In this document: one piece after another, positions 24,198 to 35,559 of the stretch
How positions within the stretch are numbered: the stretch's first letter is position 1
How the letters are laid out: each line of letters opens with the position of its first letter
From: Neoechinorhynchus agilis
Taxonomy: Eukaryota; Acanthocephala
Reading direction: 5' to 3'
Length of the DNA: 64,000 nucleotides
NCBI GenBank assembly: GCA_051530055.1
Contig: CM121341.1
Coordinates: 14,508,001 to 14,572,000, forward strand
Notes under the pieces: model-generated
The model's input: only the letters and a program-made list of their open reading frames with translations
The model's database searches: none
What the model was told of the DNA's origin: nothing
Made by a program: the position numbers and the translations under genes

Positions 24198-26077
24198 ATG
24201 CTTCAGAAAATGAAAGTTCAATCGGGTCAATCAGAACTGAGGCAAAAAGTCTACGATGTTTTGGACAAAATGGAGGAAGATTTGGATGGTCGTGAAATAT
24301 GCTCCGTATACAAAAACCTCGTTTGTCTTCTAAAACAGATTCAACCGATTATATATGACATGGAAATGGTTAATGAACTATTGAAAGTTTCATTTAGGAA
24401 TTATTTAGAGTATCCTGACGAATCTTGTAAATTGATACACGCTATGTTCGACACCTATTCTACCATAACTCTAATTCGACCAATTTACATATTTAATTAT
24501 ATTGTACCGGTGTTGAATACAAGCGACAGAACAGTTTGTTATTTTATATCGAATTTTTCATTGGTTCGTAAATTTTAGTTATTTTTTCCAATAATGGTGA
24601 GATTGCCTGAACTATCAAAGAATGACCACGAAGCTTATGATTTAATTTGGATGAAGATATTTATGTTTTGTACAAACCGATTGAGGGATGCGATTGAAAT
24701 CATTAAACTGGAACCAACACGAGAATGGCATTTGAATTTAATCGAATCTTTTGTTTCTCATATGTTTGAAACTATCTCTTTATCCGCCGCATCGTTTTTA
24801 ATCTCTAATGTTTCAAAAATCGCATATCGCAATCTCATTCTTTAAAGGAGAGAAACAAACTTATTCGAACAAAGCAATGGTTCTGGGCAACAATAACGTT
24901 ACTCAGCCAACCAACCATTTACTCAGTGCCATTCGAACCAATCAATCAACTTTTAACTGAAATCATAATGAATCTTCGAACGCCTCCAAAAGTCACATTG
25001 GACAAATTTGTTCACAAATACTCACTAGCATTTCTATGTTCATTCACGTCGACGTGCAGATCACTACTGGTTCGTCACAGCGAATCAATTCATTCTATGA
25101 TTCATGATTCAATATTAGCGATGGATCATACTGGTGAACCGGCCAAGAATGTCTTAATTCGATTCTTAATTGAATACATACAAAACATGAGAATGTTGAG
25201 CTCTTTAGACGATACTCGATTCGGTTCAAATACACTTTTGTCCTTAATTATTTCATTTTCAATTAAACTTTTGAAGGACGAAGAAACTAGAGATGAGTTA
25301 GTCTGCCGTCTTCTAACTGAAATAATTGATGTCTATGGTCAACGAATCGAGGCGAATTTATCAGGGTGATTATCGACATAGAATGTGGGGAGGGGTCCGT
25401 TTTCTCGATATTGCTCATTATACCGAGAGCTTCTTGAGACCGTTTACGCAAAACAGTTGCTTAATAATGTTTCAGGAAAATCGTGGAGTCTTTTGGTCAG
25501 TACCGTTCACTTTGTACCACGCCCCATGAATTCGCCGTTCGCATTGGATTTTCGTCCAGAATTGATGTTTTCAGGTACATGGAGAACGTGTGCAACGCTC
25601 AGCGATCGACTAAACTCAAACGGATCGTTGGTTCCACTAAATATAAGAGAGTTTACGGCTCAAAATGAAACTAGGAATGATGATTACGCGACCGTCGATA
25701 TTATAATATTGAGCAGTGATGAGAGTACGGGCGATGTTAAAGAAGTGGTCATGACTGATGGGCCAAACGAAGAGGTACAGAACAGCGAATCTTTGTCTTC
25801 AATCTCTGTAGACAGCATTCAAAGGAGCCCGGAAGAGAACAGTGCAAACGAAAACACGGAAAGGGAGATAGAAATACCAAATATAGAATGTGGGAAGTGT
25901 GGGAGTACGGTTATGTCTGAAACGGACATTAGTGTTCTAAAGAAGGACGAACTATCGCTTGAAGAAGGTGAAATAAAGACTGACGATGATGAAGAACCCA
26001 GTGAAACGAAAAGGAGGAAACTGGAAGCCGAACGTCAGAAGGAAGTAGAAGATATTGTTCAACAGATAATTGAATAA
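24198..26077 (+). CDS. Unrecognised helical protein with acidic, basic-ended tail
   Basis: I do not recognise this gene. Coding blocks in different frames line up along the plus strand: 24198-24570, 24620-24805, 24844-25369 and about 25400-26077, the last ending in TAA. They encode mostly amphipathic helices, like a HEAT or ARM-type protein, of about 550-580 residues. The last block changes to a low-complexity acidic tail with SxDE motifs, a KRRKLEAERQ basic patch (possible nuclear signal) and the ending VQQIIE. The block junctions need short introns: one candidate of about 57 nt (24570-24626) and one of 38 nt (24806-24843). The junction near 25370 is unresolved. The start at 24198 is the first ATG of the block and has only a weak splice-like site before it. 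A degraded gene is possible, but the codon pattern looks normal. Confidence 0.6.
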
Positions 26078-26403
26078 AGCTTCTAGAGAAGAGCAAAAGG
26101 TGTATAAAAAGCAAGCTAAAAAGATTTATTTTTCCATGAATTGATGGATATAGCCATTCGAAAATTAAGATGGACGGTTGAATTCCATTTTTAGTTGCTA
26201 AAAAGCAGTCGTGTGTGAGATACTCGTGAATTGCTAAGAACATGAAAGCTTTGATTAGGTTCTCGATATCCATGAAGACGAGTTTGCAATTAAGTATTCT
26301 TTAGGGACTTTCAAAGGCAAAAATATTCAGAAACGATTTTAGAAAAATCTCGACTGATTTCAATTCTGAAAACGGATGCAGGCGTCCATATTTTTATCCA
26401 AAT
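26078..26403. other. Intergenic gap before LINE copy A
   Basis: About 330 bp that should hold the 3' untranslated region of the preceding gene and perhaps the 5' untranslated end of the LINE. I see no clear feature. Confidence 0.5.
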
Positions 26404-28910
26404 TTGGATTGCTTATGGACAAGCAGCCCTATACCATCAAGAAGGCTCAGGACGATCTCAGCATCGGATAGGTTTTGCCGAAATTCCAAATTACGTCACA
26501 ATGTGTTCAAATCGCCTACAATCGACGCTGCTGACGCAGATAATTTGAACGCGCCACTCATCGATCATGATCAACCTGAGAAGACCAACGCTGCCGGGCT
26601 CTCACGCGTCTCTACTGGTTTGTGTCCGGTTTGCGGTAAGTCTTTTAAATTAACCAATCTGGGGGTTTTGTTTGTCCATGGTCCCCAGGATCTCCGCTGT
26701 AGTGGGTCTGGTTCTCCACCACAATTAACCGAACCTTTCGTGCCTGAGACCCCTCAGATCACCACTGATTCTATTTCTATACCTGATATCGTGCGGTTTC
26801 TGCCCAAAAACGTCCTGAAACGGATCCTTAAAGGCGCGCGATATCTGGTCGCCAAAGCATTTACGGGATTGGTCAACGGTTGCCTTCAAACGAACTGTGC
26901 GCCATCATGGGCACGGCTCTTCGCTTTCCCGCGCTTAGTCCTCTGCACCAGCGGTGATTCTGGGGTGTCTTTGACATCAACAATCAAGGAAAGGTTAGCC
27001 TCCTTTGAACAAATATTTAACGATTTTGAAAGGAATCTCCGCGAGGTTCGTAAGGGACGCACGAAGGAAGAGTTTCTCTGCTGTTTTTCAAAGCGATCAC
27101 TGACTGAACGTGTCTCTTCGAAGCTTGCGGACGGAGATGTTTGGGGGCTGTTCGGTTATTGTCACCCTCCGACAGTTTCGCAAAAGGAGACAGCGAGACG
27201 CTACAAATACTCCGGTCGAAGCACCCATGTAGTAGCGGAAGTTTTGAAATTCCATCTCCTCCCATACAAGACAGGACGCCCACTCAAATTTCAGAGTTAC
27301 AAAAGGCCATCTCATCTTTTGCAAATGGTTCGGGTCACGGGCTTGACGGACTAAGGCCTCAGCACCTAAAGGACATGATGTCCTTTTCAACTGGTAAAGC
27401 ACCTCTCTCTCTCTAGGAAGTGCGCTTTCTCAAATAGTCGACCGCCTGACTGGAGAGGACCTGAACCCCGTTGCAAAGGACCTATTTTTCGGAGCCTCAT
27501 TGTGTGCGCTCACAAAAAAAGAAGGTGGGATCCGTCCCATCGCCGTATCTTCGACGATGCGCCGACTCACAGGAAAAATTCTCTGCAAACGTATTACAGA
27601 GAAAACCGGGCAGCAACTTCATTCAGTCCAACTGGGCTGCTGCACATCCTGCGGGGCGGAAGCTATTGTCCACTCGCTCCGAAACTTTGCTACGAGAAGC
27701 TCAGAGCCGTGCGTGATTTTTAAGTGTGATTTTTGGAATGCCTTTAACTCTCTCAATAGAGAAACCATGTTCCGCGCAATTAGGGATCATGCCCCAGAAG
27801 CCTTCCAGTGTTTTCTCAATGCTTACGGGACACCTCATTTGGTCCGAAAGAGGAGTGCAGCAAGGAGATCCCCTCGGTCCGAATGCATTCTCTTTAACAG
27901 TAAATCCAATAGCGCATTCTCTTCTTTTCCAGCTTCAATTCTTGGTACTTGGATGACGCTACAATCGGAGGTGATCCCTACGTTGTACTGCGCGATTTGG
28001 AGACGCTGATGAGGGAGACTGCGAGATTGGGCGTTGAGCTTAATGCTGGAAAGTGTGAGCTTCTAGTATTAAATATCGAAGACGCCACCAAAGTCAAAGA
28101 ACTAATGGCTGGGTTCGAGGCCGTAGCTCCAGGTCTGAAAATCGTGACTCGGGAGCAACTCAGCCTCCTGGACAGTTGCGTCTTCGATTCAAATGTAAAA
28201 GATGAGATCGGTCATATCATACCGAAACTTTCGTTGCTGTGCGATAGGGTGAGCGCTCTCTCGGCGCATGAAGCCTTGTTTCTCATAAAGAACGCGCTCT
28301 TCATCCCCAAATTATTGTACAAGGTTCGCACAGCAACATTTTTCAAACATAAGGAAGGATTGGCTAAGCTCGACGGCAAGGTGAGGACTTGTCCCGAGCG
28401 TAATTTAAATGTTCAGCTCTCAGATGAGGCGTGGCGCCAAATTTGTTTGCCTGTGTCATCTGGGGGATTGGGGATTCGGGCACTAGTGGACCTTGCTTTG
28501 CCGGCCTTTCTTGGATCGTTTGAGGGGAGCCTACCAGTATCGAAGAAAATTTTGAAGGAAAGTTCTGTCTTGACCGGGATTTCGTGGTGGCGGTTGAGGA
28601 ATGGTGCCAGCAGACAGGCGCTAACCATGTTCCCATGAATGGCCTCAGACAGTCGATCTGGGACAGACCTCTTGTCGCGAGAGCTCACAGCTCTCTACTT
28701 TCAGGTTCTCGCGATGGGGTCGTCCAAGCTAGACTATTGGCAGTTTCAACACGAGAATCTGGGGCGTGGTTGGAGGCTGTTCCTCTGGCATCAGTGGGAA
28801 CTCTTCACGGGGCAATGCTGCCAGCGTGATGGCGACGGTAGAGGAAGGACAAAAGCTGGAATTTGGCGGGAGGTGGTGAGTGTGCTTCAAACAGATTGTT
28901 TGAATTGTTA
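26404..28910 (+). mobile_element. LINE copy A (restriction-like-endonuclease type), 3'-truncated and broken
   Basis: This non-LTR retrotransposon copy keeps the N-terminal part that the other copies lack: a CPVCGKSF zinc-finger-like motif at about 26628, a long linker, and then GSGHGLDGLRPQHLKD near 27320. The reverse transcriptase follows, with RPIAVSSTMRRL, an AFN motif, GVQQGDPLGP at about 27855 and the catalytic YLDDATIGG at about 27946. The frame shifts near 27140 and several more times, so it cannot make one protein. The match to copy B ends near 28830, before the C-terminal zinc motif and endonuclease. I place it among endonuclease-of-restriction-type LINEs (R2/R4/NeSL/Hero relatives) by comparison with copies B and C. 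Confidence 0.85.
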
Positions 28911-30056
28911 AAAATATATTATGTTTTTTAAAAATAGAGCAGTAGTTTAAAAAAAAGAAAAAAAGATTGATTAAAGCAATGAAACAATTTATTGTCTTCG
29001 GGAGAAAATAGGCTTAGTCTTATTGTTTAGAAGTATTCACCCGGTAAATGGTTTTTTAATAAATTCGTTCTGCGAACCTCGTCGAGTTCATCATCAGTTT
29101 GTTAGCGTCTTTTAGTAGCTAACAAAATGATGATGAACCCTAGGAGGTCCGCAGAACAACAACAACAACTTTCTTCATACTTTTCCCTTCTCGGGGTCGC
29201 ATAAAAACTTGCAGTACTAAGACTTCAAACACCCCTCCGCACCGTTTCTCTCTCAAACGTCGGTCCTCAGCCACACAATCTTTCCATCGTTTTCTCGACC
29301 TTCCGCGCTCCCTTCGATATCTATTTGCTCAACAGGAGGTTCGCAGAACGTCTTTAATAAATGCTTTACCGGGTGAAGGCTTCTAAGTAATAATTCAAAT
29401 CATCACCGGTTTTAAATTGACTAATTTATTTTCGATACACAATGATAAAACGTTCATAATGTCTGAATTATCCGAAGAAATATCGATTCAAAAAAAATCC
29501 AAATCCGGGATTTTATAAAAACCAAAAAAGGAAAGACTATTTTCGCAAAACACGTGACAAAATTCCGATGATTAGCCAAAAAATTTCCTTCCACGTGTAA
29601 GACCCGTGACGAAATTAGCCTAAAGATATTCTCCACGAGATAGTTTATACACTCAAATCTTACGAATTCCCATATTGTGATTTAAAATTAAACCCGAAAT
29701 TGATTACTCTTTGGCGCAAACGTCATTGGGACGATTGTATAAATTCTTCCGTATATCTGCCTAACGTTTTAAAGCAGAGTTTTTTGTATTCGCGCTGCGA
29801 TCAAATGGTCGTTGGCGCACGCCACTTACTTTTGACGTCGCTGAGCAGTGCAGAAAATCTAATACGAAAGAAACATATAATGAGATGACACTTTCTTATG
29901 TCGTCGTACGAGTAGCCATGAGCGTGTGCTAAGCTCTCTTTGTTGTAGTTGTTAATCGGTATTTTCGTCATATGACAATTTCGACTGAAGACTGGATTTC
30001 TTCAGTGAGGAGGTCGAAATTCGCCGTGATTTCGCCATTGGTTTTTGCATTTCAGA
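28911..30056. other. Intergenic region upstream of ALYREF
   Basis: This 1.1-kb stretch is AT-rich and includes the inverted-repeat element at 29027-29388. A 62-codon open frame at 29700-29888 resembles nothing I know. The ALYREF promoter and trans-splice acceptor (gcatttcag ending at 30055) lie at its right end. Confidence 0.55.
29027..29388. mobile_element. Small element with terminal inverted repeats (about 50 bp)
   Basis: The left end, ttagaagtattcacccggta and onward to gttctgcgaacct, is matched in reverse by the right end, aggttcgcagaacg through taccgggtgaaggcttctaa. A second hairpin sits inside at about 29088-29142 (gttcatcatca against tgatgatgaac). At about 360 bp without coding capacity it looks like a MITE or fold-back element. 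A target-site duplication was not established. Confidence 0.8.
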
Positions 30057-30914
30057 ATGTCAAACTTGGACATTGCTCTCGATGACCTTATTAGTCGGCA
30101 TCAACAAGGTCGCCCATCATCGTCCAGGCGGCGTATAAGCAGTCGGCAGTTCCGTGACTGGGACAGGCCGGATCCAGGATTCAATCGTCCGCCGACTTCA
30201 CGCGTTCGAAGACGGTCGCCAATCTACCACCATCCACTCAATCGTAACTATGGTAATTAGTTCATTAATAGAACAAAATAACCTCTAGGTCACTCTGTAT
30301 ACTAAGATTATGATAGACCAATGGATAATACAACCAGAACCTTTCAGGCCTTTCGGACGTCACAAAGAGAAAGAAGATGGGTTCATGATCTCTACGAACG
30401 AAGACCCGATCGATACACGGCATCGAGGAGACACAGATCTCGTTCCCCTCTACGTAGCCAGTCGGAACGGACGCGACATTCAAGACAGTCGATCATTGTT
30501 TCCAATCTCCACCACCGAGTTTCGGAAGACGATCTTAGGGATTTGTTTAGTGAGTTTGGAGTCATTGGTCCAGTTCGAATGAGCACTGATTCCGCTGGTC
30601 GATCATTGGGAAGTGCTGTTATAACATTCGAACATCGGAGAGACGCTCTACAGGCGCTAGCTGAGTATCGAGGTGCTGTCTTGGACGGACGACCCCTTCA
30701 TGTCATTATGGATGACGCCGACGATGGACGTCGAAGGATACACCCACCCGCTAGAGGTCCGCGCTTCTCTGAACGGACTACTAGATCTACTGCTTATCGA
30801 AAGAGAATGACAGCTGAAGAACTTGATCGACAATTAGACGAATATATGGCAAGACGAGCTGAAAATCGAAGAGGACAGACAGCCTCAATGGCGACAGTTG
30901 GTAGAAACGGGTAG
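30057..30914 (+). CDS. ALYREF: ALY/REF mRNA export factor
   Basis: ALYREF is an adaptor of the TREX complex: it binds spliced mRNA and UAP56/DDX39B in the nucleus and hands the mRNA to NXF1. Two exons, 30057-30252 and 30307-30914, with a 54-nt intron, give 267 residues. The N-terminus has the UAP56-binding motif (LDIALDDLISRHQQ), followed by an Arg-rich region. The RRM has the RNP2-like SIIVSNLHHRVSEDDLRDLF, then RSLGSAVITFEHR as RNP1, and LDGRPL. The C-terminus carries the second UAP56-binding motif, MTAEELDRQLDEYMARR. The usual RGG boxes are replaced by RS/RR-rich stretches. A perfect 3' splice site (tttgcatttcag) ends one base before the ATG. Confidence 0.95.
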
Positions 30915-31251
30915 TTACGTGTGATTGAGTTACGAAAAAGTCATGATCGCTAAATTTAAGATTGGGAGAAAGTTTTGAAGCTAATATGAAGCTTGATTCT
31001 CGTAAGAGTTGTAGCATAGTGGCGATTACTACTTTTTAATTGAAAAATGACATGACTTGTTGCGCTTAGATGTTATACATTGCTTTTGGTCCATAAAGCC
31101 GAGAAAATCTCAGACTCAATGCTATAGAAAGTACGAGCGTATCTACTTAAGCCAAATTGACGATAGATGAAAAAATGTGTCTATATGACTCTTTAAGAAT
31201 TGAAATCTACTTGAAATCAAAAACTATCTTATATTCTATAAGTTTTGCGAT
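30915..31251. other. ALYREF 3' flank
   Basis: AT-rich sequence without an evident gene. It probably includes the ALYREF 3' untranslated region. Confidence 0.5.
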
Positions 31252-31289
31252 CCGGTCACTTGTAATCGTCGGCGATTACAAGTGACCGA
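31252..31289. repeat. Perfect short palindrome
   Basis: cggtcacttgtaatcg is followed within 4 bp by its exact reverse complement. A further partial copy (cgcttgtaatcgtcggcga) comes directly after it. It may be a terminus of the degenerate LINE region that starts just downstream. Confidence 0.8.
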
Positions 31290-31339
31290 ATCGCTTGTAA
31301 TCGTCGGCGACGGAAATATTTCATGGCGTATTAAAAACT

Positions 31340-31860
31340 TAAACAACGCTAAGACCAAGATCAAAACGATATACGGGACTCGGTCAAATATTCTACTCTT
31401 ATTGATGTTGCACTGAAGAAGTGCTTTGAACGAGTTGCTGAAACTCTAAAGAGTACATTAATTGAAGCGATAAGCACAGTTAGGGATATATTAACGGAGG
31501 CTATTCAGTGCGAAATGGAAGCTCTTAAAAGTGAACAGTTGATCGAAGTCAAAAAGTGCAAAGGGAAGAAAGCTGACGGTTCAAGGAAGCAGACAAAGGT
31601 TTCAAACGGTTCCGGTCAGGAGGGAAAGTTGGTGTTTACTGGTGTAGGAGCGTTTGTTAGGTTGGTCTTTCTTCAGGTTCATATCGGGTGATGATATCCG
31701 AAAAGATTGAGCAGTGTGGAAAAAGAAGCGGAGGAAGAGATAGGTTCGGAGGTACAATAAGATGAAATGAATTGGGATTGCGAGTGTTGTGCTCATGTGA
31801 AAAGGAGAATAAAATGTGGTTGAAATCGTGATAGCAGGGTTGAGAGGCGTTTTGATTTTA
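31340..31860 (+). mobile_element. LINE 5'/ORF1-like fragment, plus orientation
   Basis: About 31380-31610 matches, in reverse orientation, the sequence at about 33720-33890: shared pieces include tcaaatattctactcttatt, gaagtgctttgaacgagtt and gcaaagggaagaaagctgacgg. Its product would be Lys-rich and helical, like the first open frame of some non-LTR elements. The copies are old, with substitutions throughout. Confidence 0.55.
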
Positions 31861-32128
31861 TGAAAATAGTATCAAGGCATTTGGCGAGCAAGCTCTTCTA
31901 TGAAACGTTTCAAAGGCGACGGATTCGTGATCGGGAAAGGTTGCAAAAGACGTGATAGCCACAGGAGATGGAGGGTAAAATAATGTTGTAGTAAAAATTT
32001 GGAGATCGGGTGAAGGGACTCCTAAATAGCGGAGGCGTTTGAGTAGGTAATTTTTAAAGGTGATGCGTTTGAGGGAAAGGAGTTCCATTTCAGATTTGTT
32101 CTATCCAATTGTTCCTTGATGTGTATTC
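31858..32128 (-). mobile_element. Possible LINE piece, minus orientation
   Basis: A minus-strand open frame of 76 codons at 31858-32088 lies between other LINE pieces. Its translation has no firm match, but it sits where the end of an element would fit. I list it as part of the nest, with low confidence. Confidence 0.3.
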
Positions 32129-32237
32129 TCAATGGCGAATTGTAACACACTAGAGCTTTATTAAACACTTTAACAATGCTTGAAAATTCGCAAGGTTGAC
32201 TTCAATAAAGCTTGAGTGTGCTACAATTCGCCATTGA
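32129..32237. repeat. Imperfect inverted repeat, arms about 32 bp
   Basis: The left arm aatggcgaattgtaacacac and the right arm gtgtgctacaattcgccatt face each other, continuing into agagctttatt and aataaagctt. About 45 bp separates them. It looks like a small fold-back or MITE inside the LINE nest. Confidence 0.85.
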
Positions 32238-32479
32238 TAATTTCAGATTTGATTGAAATTGGAAGGGCCCACGAAGCAGAATGCACCACCCGTCTTAGCA
32301 ATCCTGATCCCTTCCCAAATTTGTCCTATCAATCAGAACATCTGCCATAAAGCAAATTACAATCATTGCTCCTATCACTCCCACAATTATCACTTATGTC
32401 AACTGTCTAATACTTCAATTAGTTTCGTCATATAAAATCCTCCAACATCTCAAGAAATTACCTCGAACCCACATTATAA

Positions 32480-32900
32480 ACCACAGCTTTTTATATGGCA
32501 TCTACACCCTCATGCCTGAAAACTCCTAAAGTTATTATTCTTCCCCGAAAAGGACATCGAATTTCCACCGAATCATTCCGTCCAATATCCATTTTACCCG
32601 CTCTTTAAAAAACCATCGAAAAATATTTTAAATCTCGCCTTCTTCAACTTCTCAACAACAAATTATCGCCCCTAAAATTCGGCTTTCGACCCAAATTTTC
32701 TGCAACCGATGCCCTACTTTGCATTTATGACACGCTCCCGCGTAACTTGACAATAATCTCTCCCACGTCACCCGTCTCATTCAGCTTGATTTATCGAAAG
32801 CATTCGACTCCGTGGAACACTCACTACTCCAGGCTTGCTCTGATTTCGGTCAAAACGCGTTGCTGATCCATTGGCTGACCTCTTATGATTTTTCGGTCGG
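32480..32900 (+). mobile_element. Degenerate reverse transcriptase fragment (CR1/Jockey-like LINE)
   Basis: The plus strand encodes FRPISILPAL, then KTIEKYFKSRLL, and LKFGFRPKFSATDALL. This is the classic RT block of CR1/Jockey-type LINEs (YRPISLLP...FGFRP..ST.DAL). Stops and a frame change interrupt it. It is clearly a different family from the restriction-endonuclease LINE copies elsewhere in the window. Confidence 0.8.
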
Positions 32901-32904
32901 CGGT

Positions 32905-33890
32905 AGAGGTGCGCATACCCAAAGAAGTTGGAGAGTCGTTTAAAGTGCTCGTTAAAATCGAAGGTTTATGCTGTTAATATGATGTTGGGGATGAGGATAG
33001 ATTGACGGTTGCAACATTCGATAATGGTACCGATATTTTTTGGATCGTACGGGTTTGAATGATTTTTATAGATTTTATATGGTAGATTCGAAAAGGAAGT
33101 TGATAAGTAAGGAGCTTGTATCTCCTGTTAATGAAGATCGACGCAATGAGTGATGAGTTAGAAGTAACTTTTAAATTACGCAGGTGCGGGTAAGAGGGAT
33201 TTTTGGAGAAAATACGCAGGTGGGATTTATATCTTCGAGGGAGGAGTGCATGATATGACGGGTCGAATACAGAACGGCGAGGAATGATGGGCGAGGTGGA
33301 GAAGGCGTATCATTACAGAAATGAATCGGAGGGTTGATTAATTTTGATGGTGTTAAGGTCGACTTCATATTCTTATAGTTCATTGTTCCTCCTTTTGCTC
33401 TTGTTCCTACTCGTTCAAATTTTTCTTCGATCTTTTGGTCAATCGTAGCTTTTTTAGCAGTTACTTCAACTGAATCGCTTTCGCTTTTCCTGTCGTTACC
33501 TTTTATCACAGTCACAATATCATACTCCACAGTAATTTTAGAATCATGAAGTACTATAGGCTGTACCAAGTCCCCAGGAATTGCCGAAATATTCGCAGTC
33601 TTTAGAAAACCAATCGTTTCCAACGAATCTTCGTTTGAATTTGGCATATTGATGACATCTACCTAAACCGTATTCTTCTTTGTGGAAGCTTCACTAGTCG
33701 ATTTCAGTAAACCTTTAGTCTGTTTCTTAGAATTCACCCTTGAAACCTTTGTCTGCCTACTTGAACCGTCAGCTTTTTTCTCTTTGCACTTTTTAATGAA
33801 CCCTTTAGAGTTTCGGTAACTCGTTGAAAGCACTTCTTTAGTATAACATCAATAAGAGTAGAATATTTGACCGATTCGCGTTCAATGTTT
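32905..33890 (-). mobile_element. Degenerate LINE piece, minus orientation
   Basis: The minus strand has a 158-codon open frame (33171-33647) preceded, near 33720-33890, by sequence that mirrors 31380-31610. The open frame ends in a SLEDINPTCVF...IPLTRTCVI segment that resembles the usual end of CR1/Jockey proteins. Together with the plus-strand pieces it suggests two old copies of one family inserted in opposite directions. Confidence 0.5.
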
Positions 33891-34546
33891 ATTGATTTGA
33901 TTGTAAATTTTTACGGTATGATCTTATTTGTCGTTTTGATCATTGTTTCAGCGTTCAATATGCGATGAAGAGTTTTTGACATCAAGATTGTTCGATTGTT
34001 CACGAAGACTCAGATACATGGTTCCTCTACTTTCAACATTAACATGGGTTTATTATTTTGATCTCTAATTTTTAACATTCCATCTTATGATAGAGATGAG
34101 AAAAACTGTTCGAAGTGCTTCTCCTTCGCAATCGGGAGCGCTTTACGAATTCGCGAGTTTCCTCGGTGCAAACGAGGGCTTCTTAAGGATCAAAAACATC
34201 TCGGTGATAAAGTTTCACAGAAAAAACCGAGAGATGATCAAGCGGTGAAGCTAGTAATTTTAAACTAAAGGTGTTCCCAGCGACCTAAGGAATTATTAAT
34301 AAACGAATTCCCGTTCTTCGAAATATATGTTCAATGGTATCAGAGAAAGGCAGTTCAACACTCGCATTTAGATGTCCCCTGCGCAGGTCTCATCATGTAC
34401 TAATATAGTAATGTTGAAGTTCATAAAACTTTCCCAAGTCCAGCATGTAAATTTTAGATTTATTCAATTCTGCTCGTACTCAAAAAGTTCATCCACTAAA
34501 TCAAGAAAAGGTGAAAGTGGCAATATAAAAGGAATTTTAGTTATCT
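33891..34546. other. Intergenic region
   Basis: No recognisable gene. A 61-codon open frame at 34372-34557 overlaps the SEC61G 3' end on the other strand and looks accidental. Confidence 0.55.
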
Positions 34547-34797
34547 TTACACAATAATATTATTGATTGGAATATGTACGAGCTTAACTATGTAACCAAT
34601 AGCTCCCATAATCGCAAATCCAATCGCAGTAGCAATCACAATCTTCTGATACTCTAATTTTAATGAAATTAAAATTTAAGAACGGAAAAAAGCGACAAAT
34701 TACCTTTTTTGTCCGGTTTAGTGCATTTCCTAACAAGCCGCGCAGAATCACGCGCAAATGTTTTCACAGGAACAAGAGAACTCAAAATCTGATCCAT
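34547..34797 (-). CDS. SEC61G: Sec61 complex gamma subunit
   Basis: SEC61G (SecE/Sss1 family) is the single-span subunit that clamps the Sec61 translocon in the ER membrane. The gene is too short to stand out and has two exons: 34704-34797 and 34547-34653, joined across a 50-nt GT-AG intron. The 66-residue product starts [20 protein letters not shown], keeps the CTKPD(K)K motif across the splice site, then [17 protein letters not shown], and ends in the tail helix with [12 protein letters not shown]. The human protein has 68 residues and nearly the same C-terminal half. The start is the only ATG that gives the family N-terminus. The domain is complete. Confidence 0.95.
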
Positions 34798-34965
34798 TTG
34801 AGCAGGTCGCCAAGACTTTGAACTTAATCGCTTATATAATCGTACATTGTTCTTTCGGGCACATAGCGCACAGCTAAACAATATTACGTCACACGTTGAG
34901 AAACGCGACTTTTTATTCGCGTGTTGTGTTCACGTTGCAACTATGTGCCACGTGCGTGCTTTCTG

Positions 34966-35000
<35 letters not shown>

Positions 35001-35149
35001 GTCACCACGATGAGAAAATGGTTCTTGCGGATTCGAGGATACGTCACGAGTAAGTGAAAAATTCCTCATTTTTATTTGAAGGCTTTTACGAGATAAAATA
35101 CTTTATTTGCGTTGTTAGTCCAATCTCTTCCTTTAATTAGCGTTAGATC
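34798..35149. other. Intergenic region upstream of SEC61G
   Basis: Presumed promoter side of SEC61G. It includes an (ATT)n microsatellite at 34967-35000; nothing else stands out. Confidence 0.5.
34967..35000 (+). repeat. (ATT)n microsatellite
   Basis: About eleven uninterrupted ATT units. Confidence 0.97.
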
Positions 35150-35245
35150 ATTCACACCACCGCTCTGTATCACTCAGCTGCCGTCCTGGTGTAACGGTCG
35201 AAAGGACGGATGCATTCCCTCGTTGCAGGGACAGACTTATGTTTT
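35150..35245 (-). mobile_element. LINE 3'-tail fragment
   Basis: Read on the minus strand, this matches 51165-51280 (the 3' end of the LINE piece in NLE1): gcatccgtcctttcg, ccgttacacc and agcggtggtgtgaatga occur in the same order. Only the tail is left. Confidence 0.75.
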
Positions 35246-35559
35246 ATATTAGGAATGCTCTGGAGATTCAATCACATGGTTTATGGCAGAACTAAAAGTT
35301 GAGACAATGGTATGAGAATTGACGGTTGTAGCAGTCGCCGGAGTCCCTCCGCTGATTCTTGGAAAAGTACCTATTTGCCTTCTAATTTTCAGGGCCGGCA
35401 TAACTCTGTTACGTAGTTCCCTCCATTGGATTTCTATCGATTATTTGCATCGTGGTACGTCATCTCTTAGACGCAACAAATCTTTTTCTGAGTTCACATC
35501 AGTCATTGCGCACTGTTAGATTGACAAATTGAGACATGACAAAGTCCAATTATCCACAA

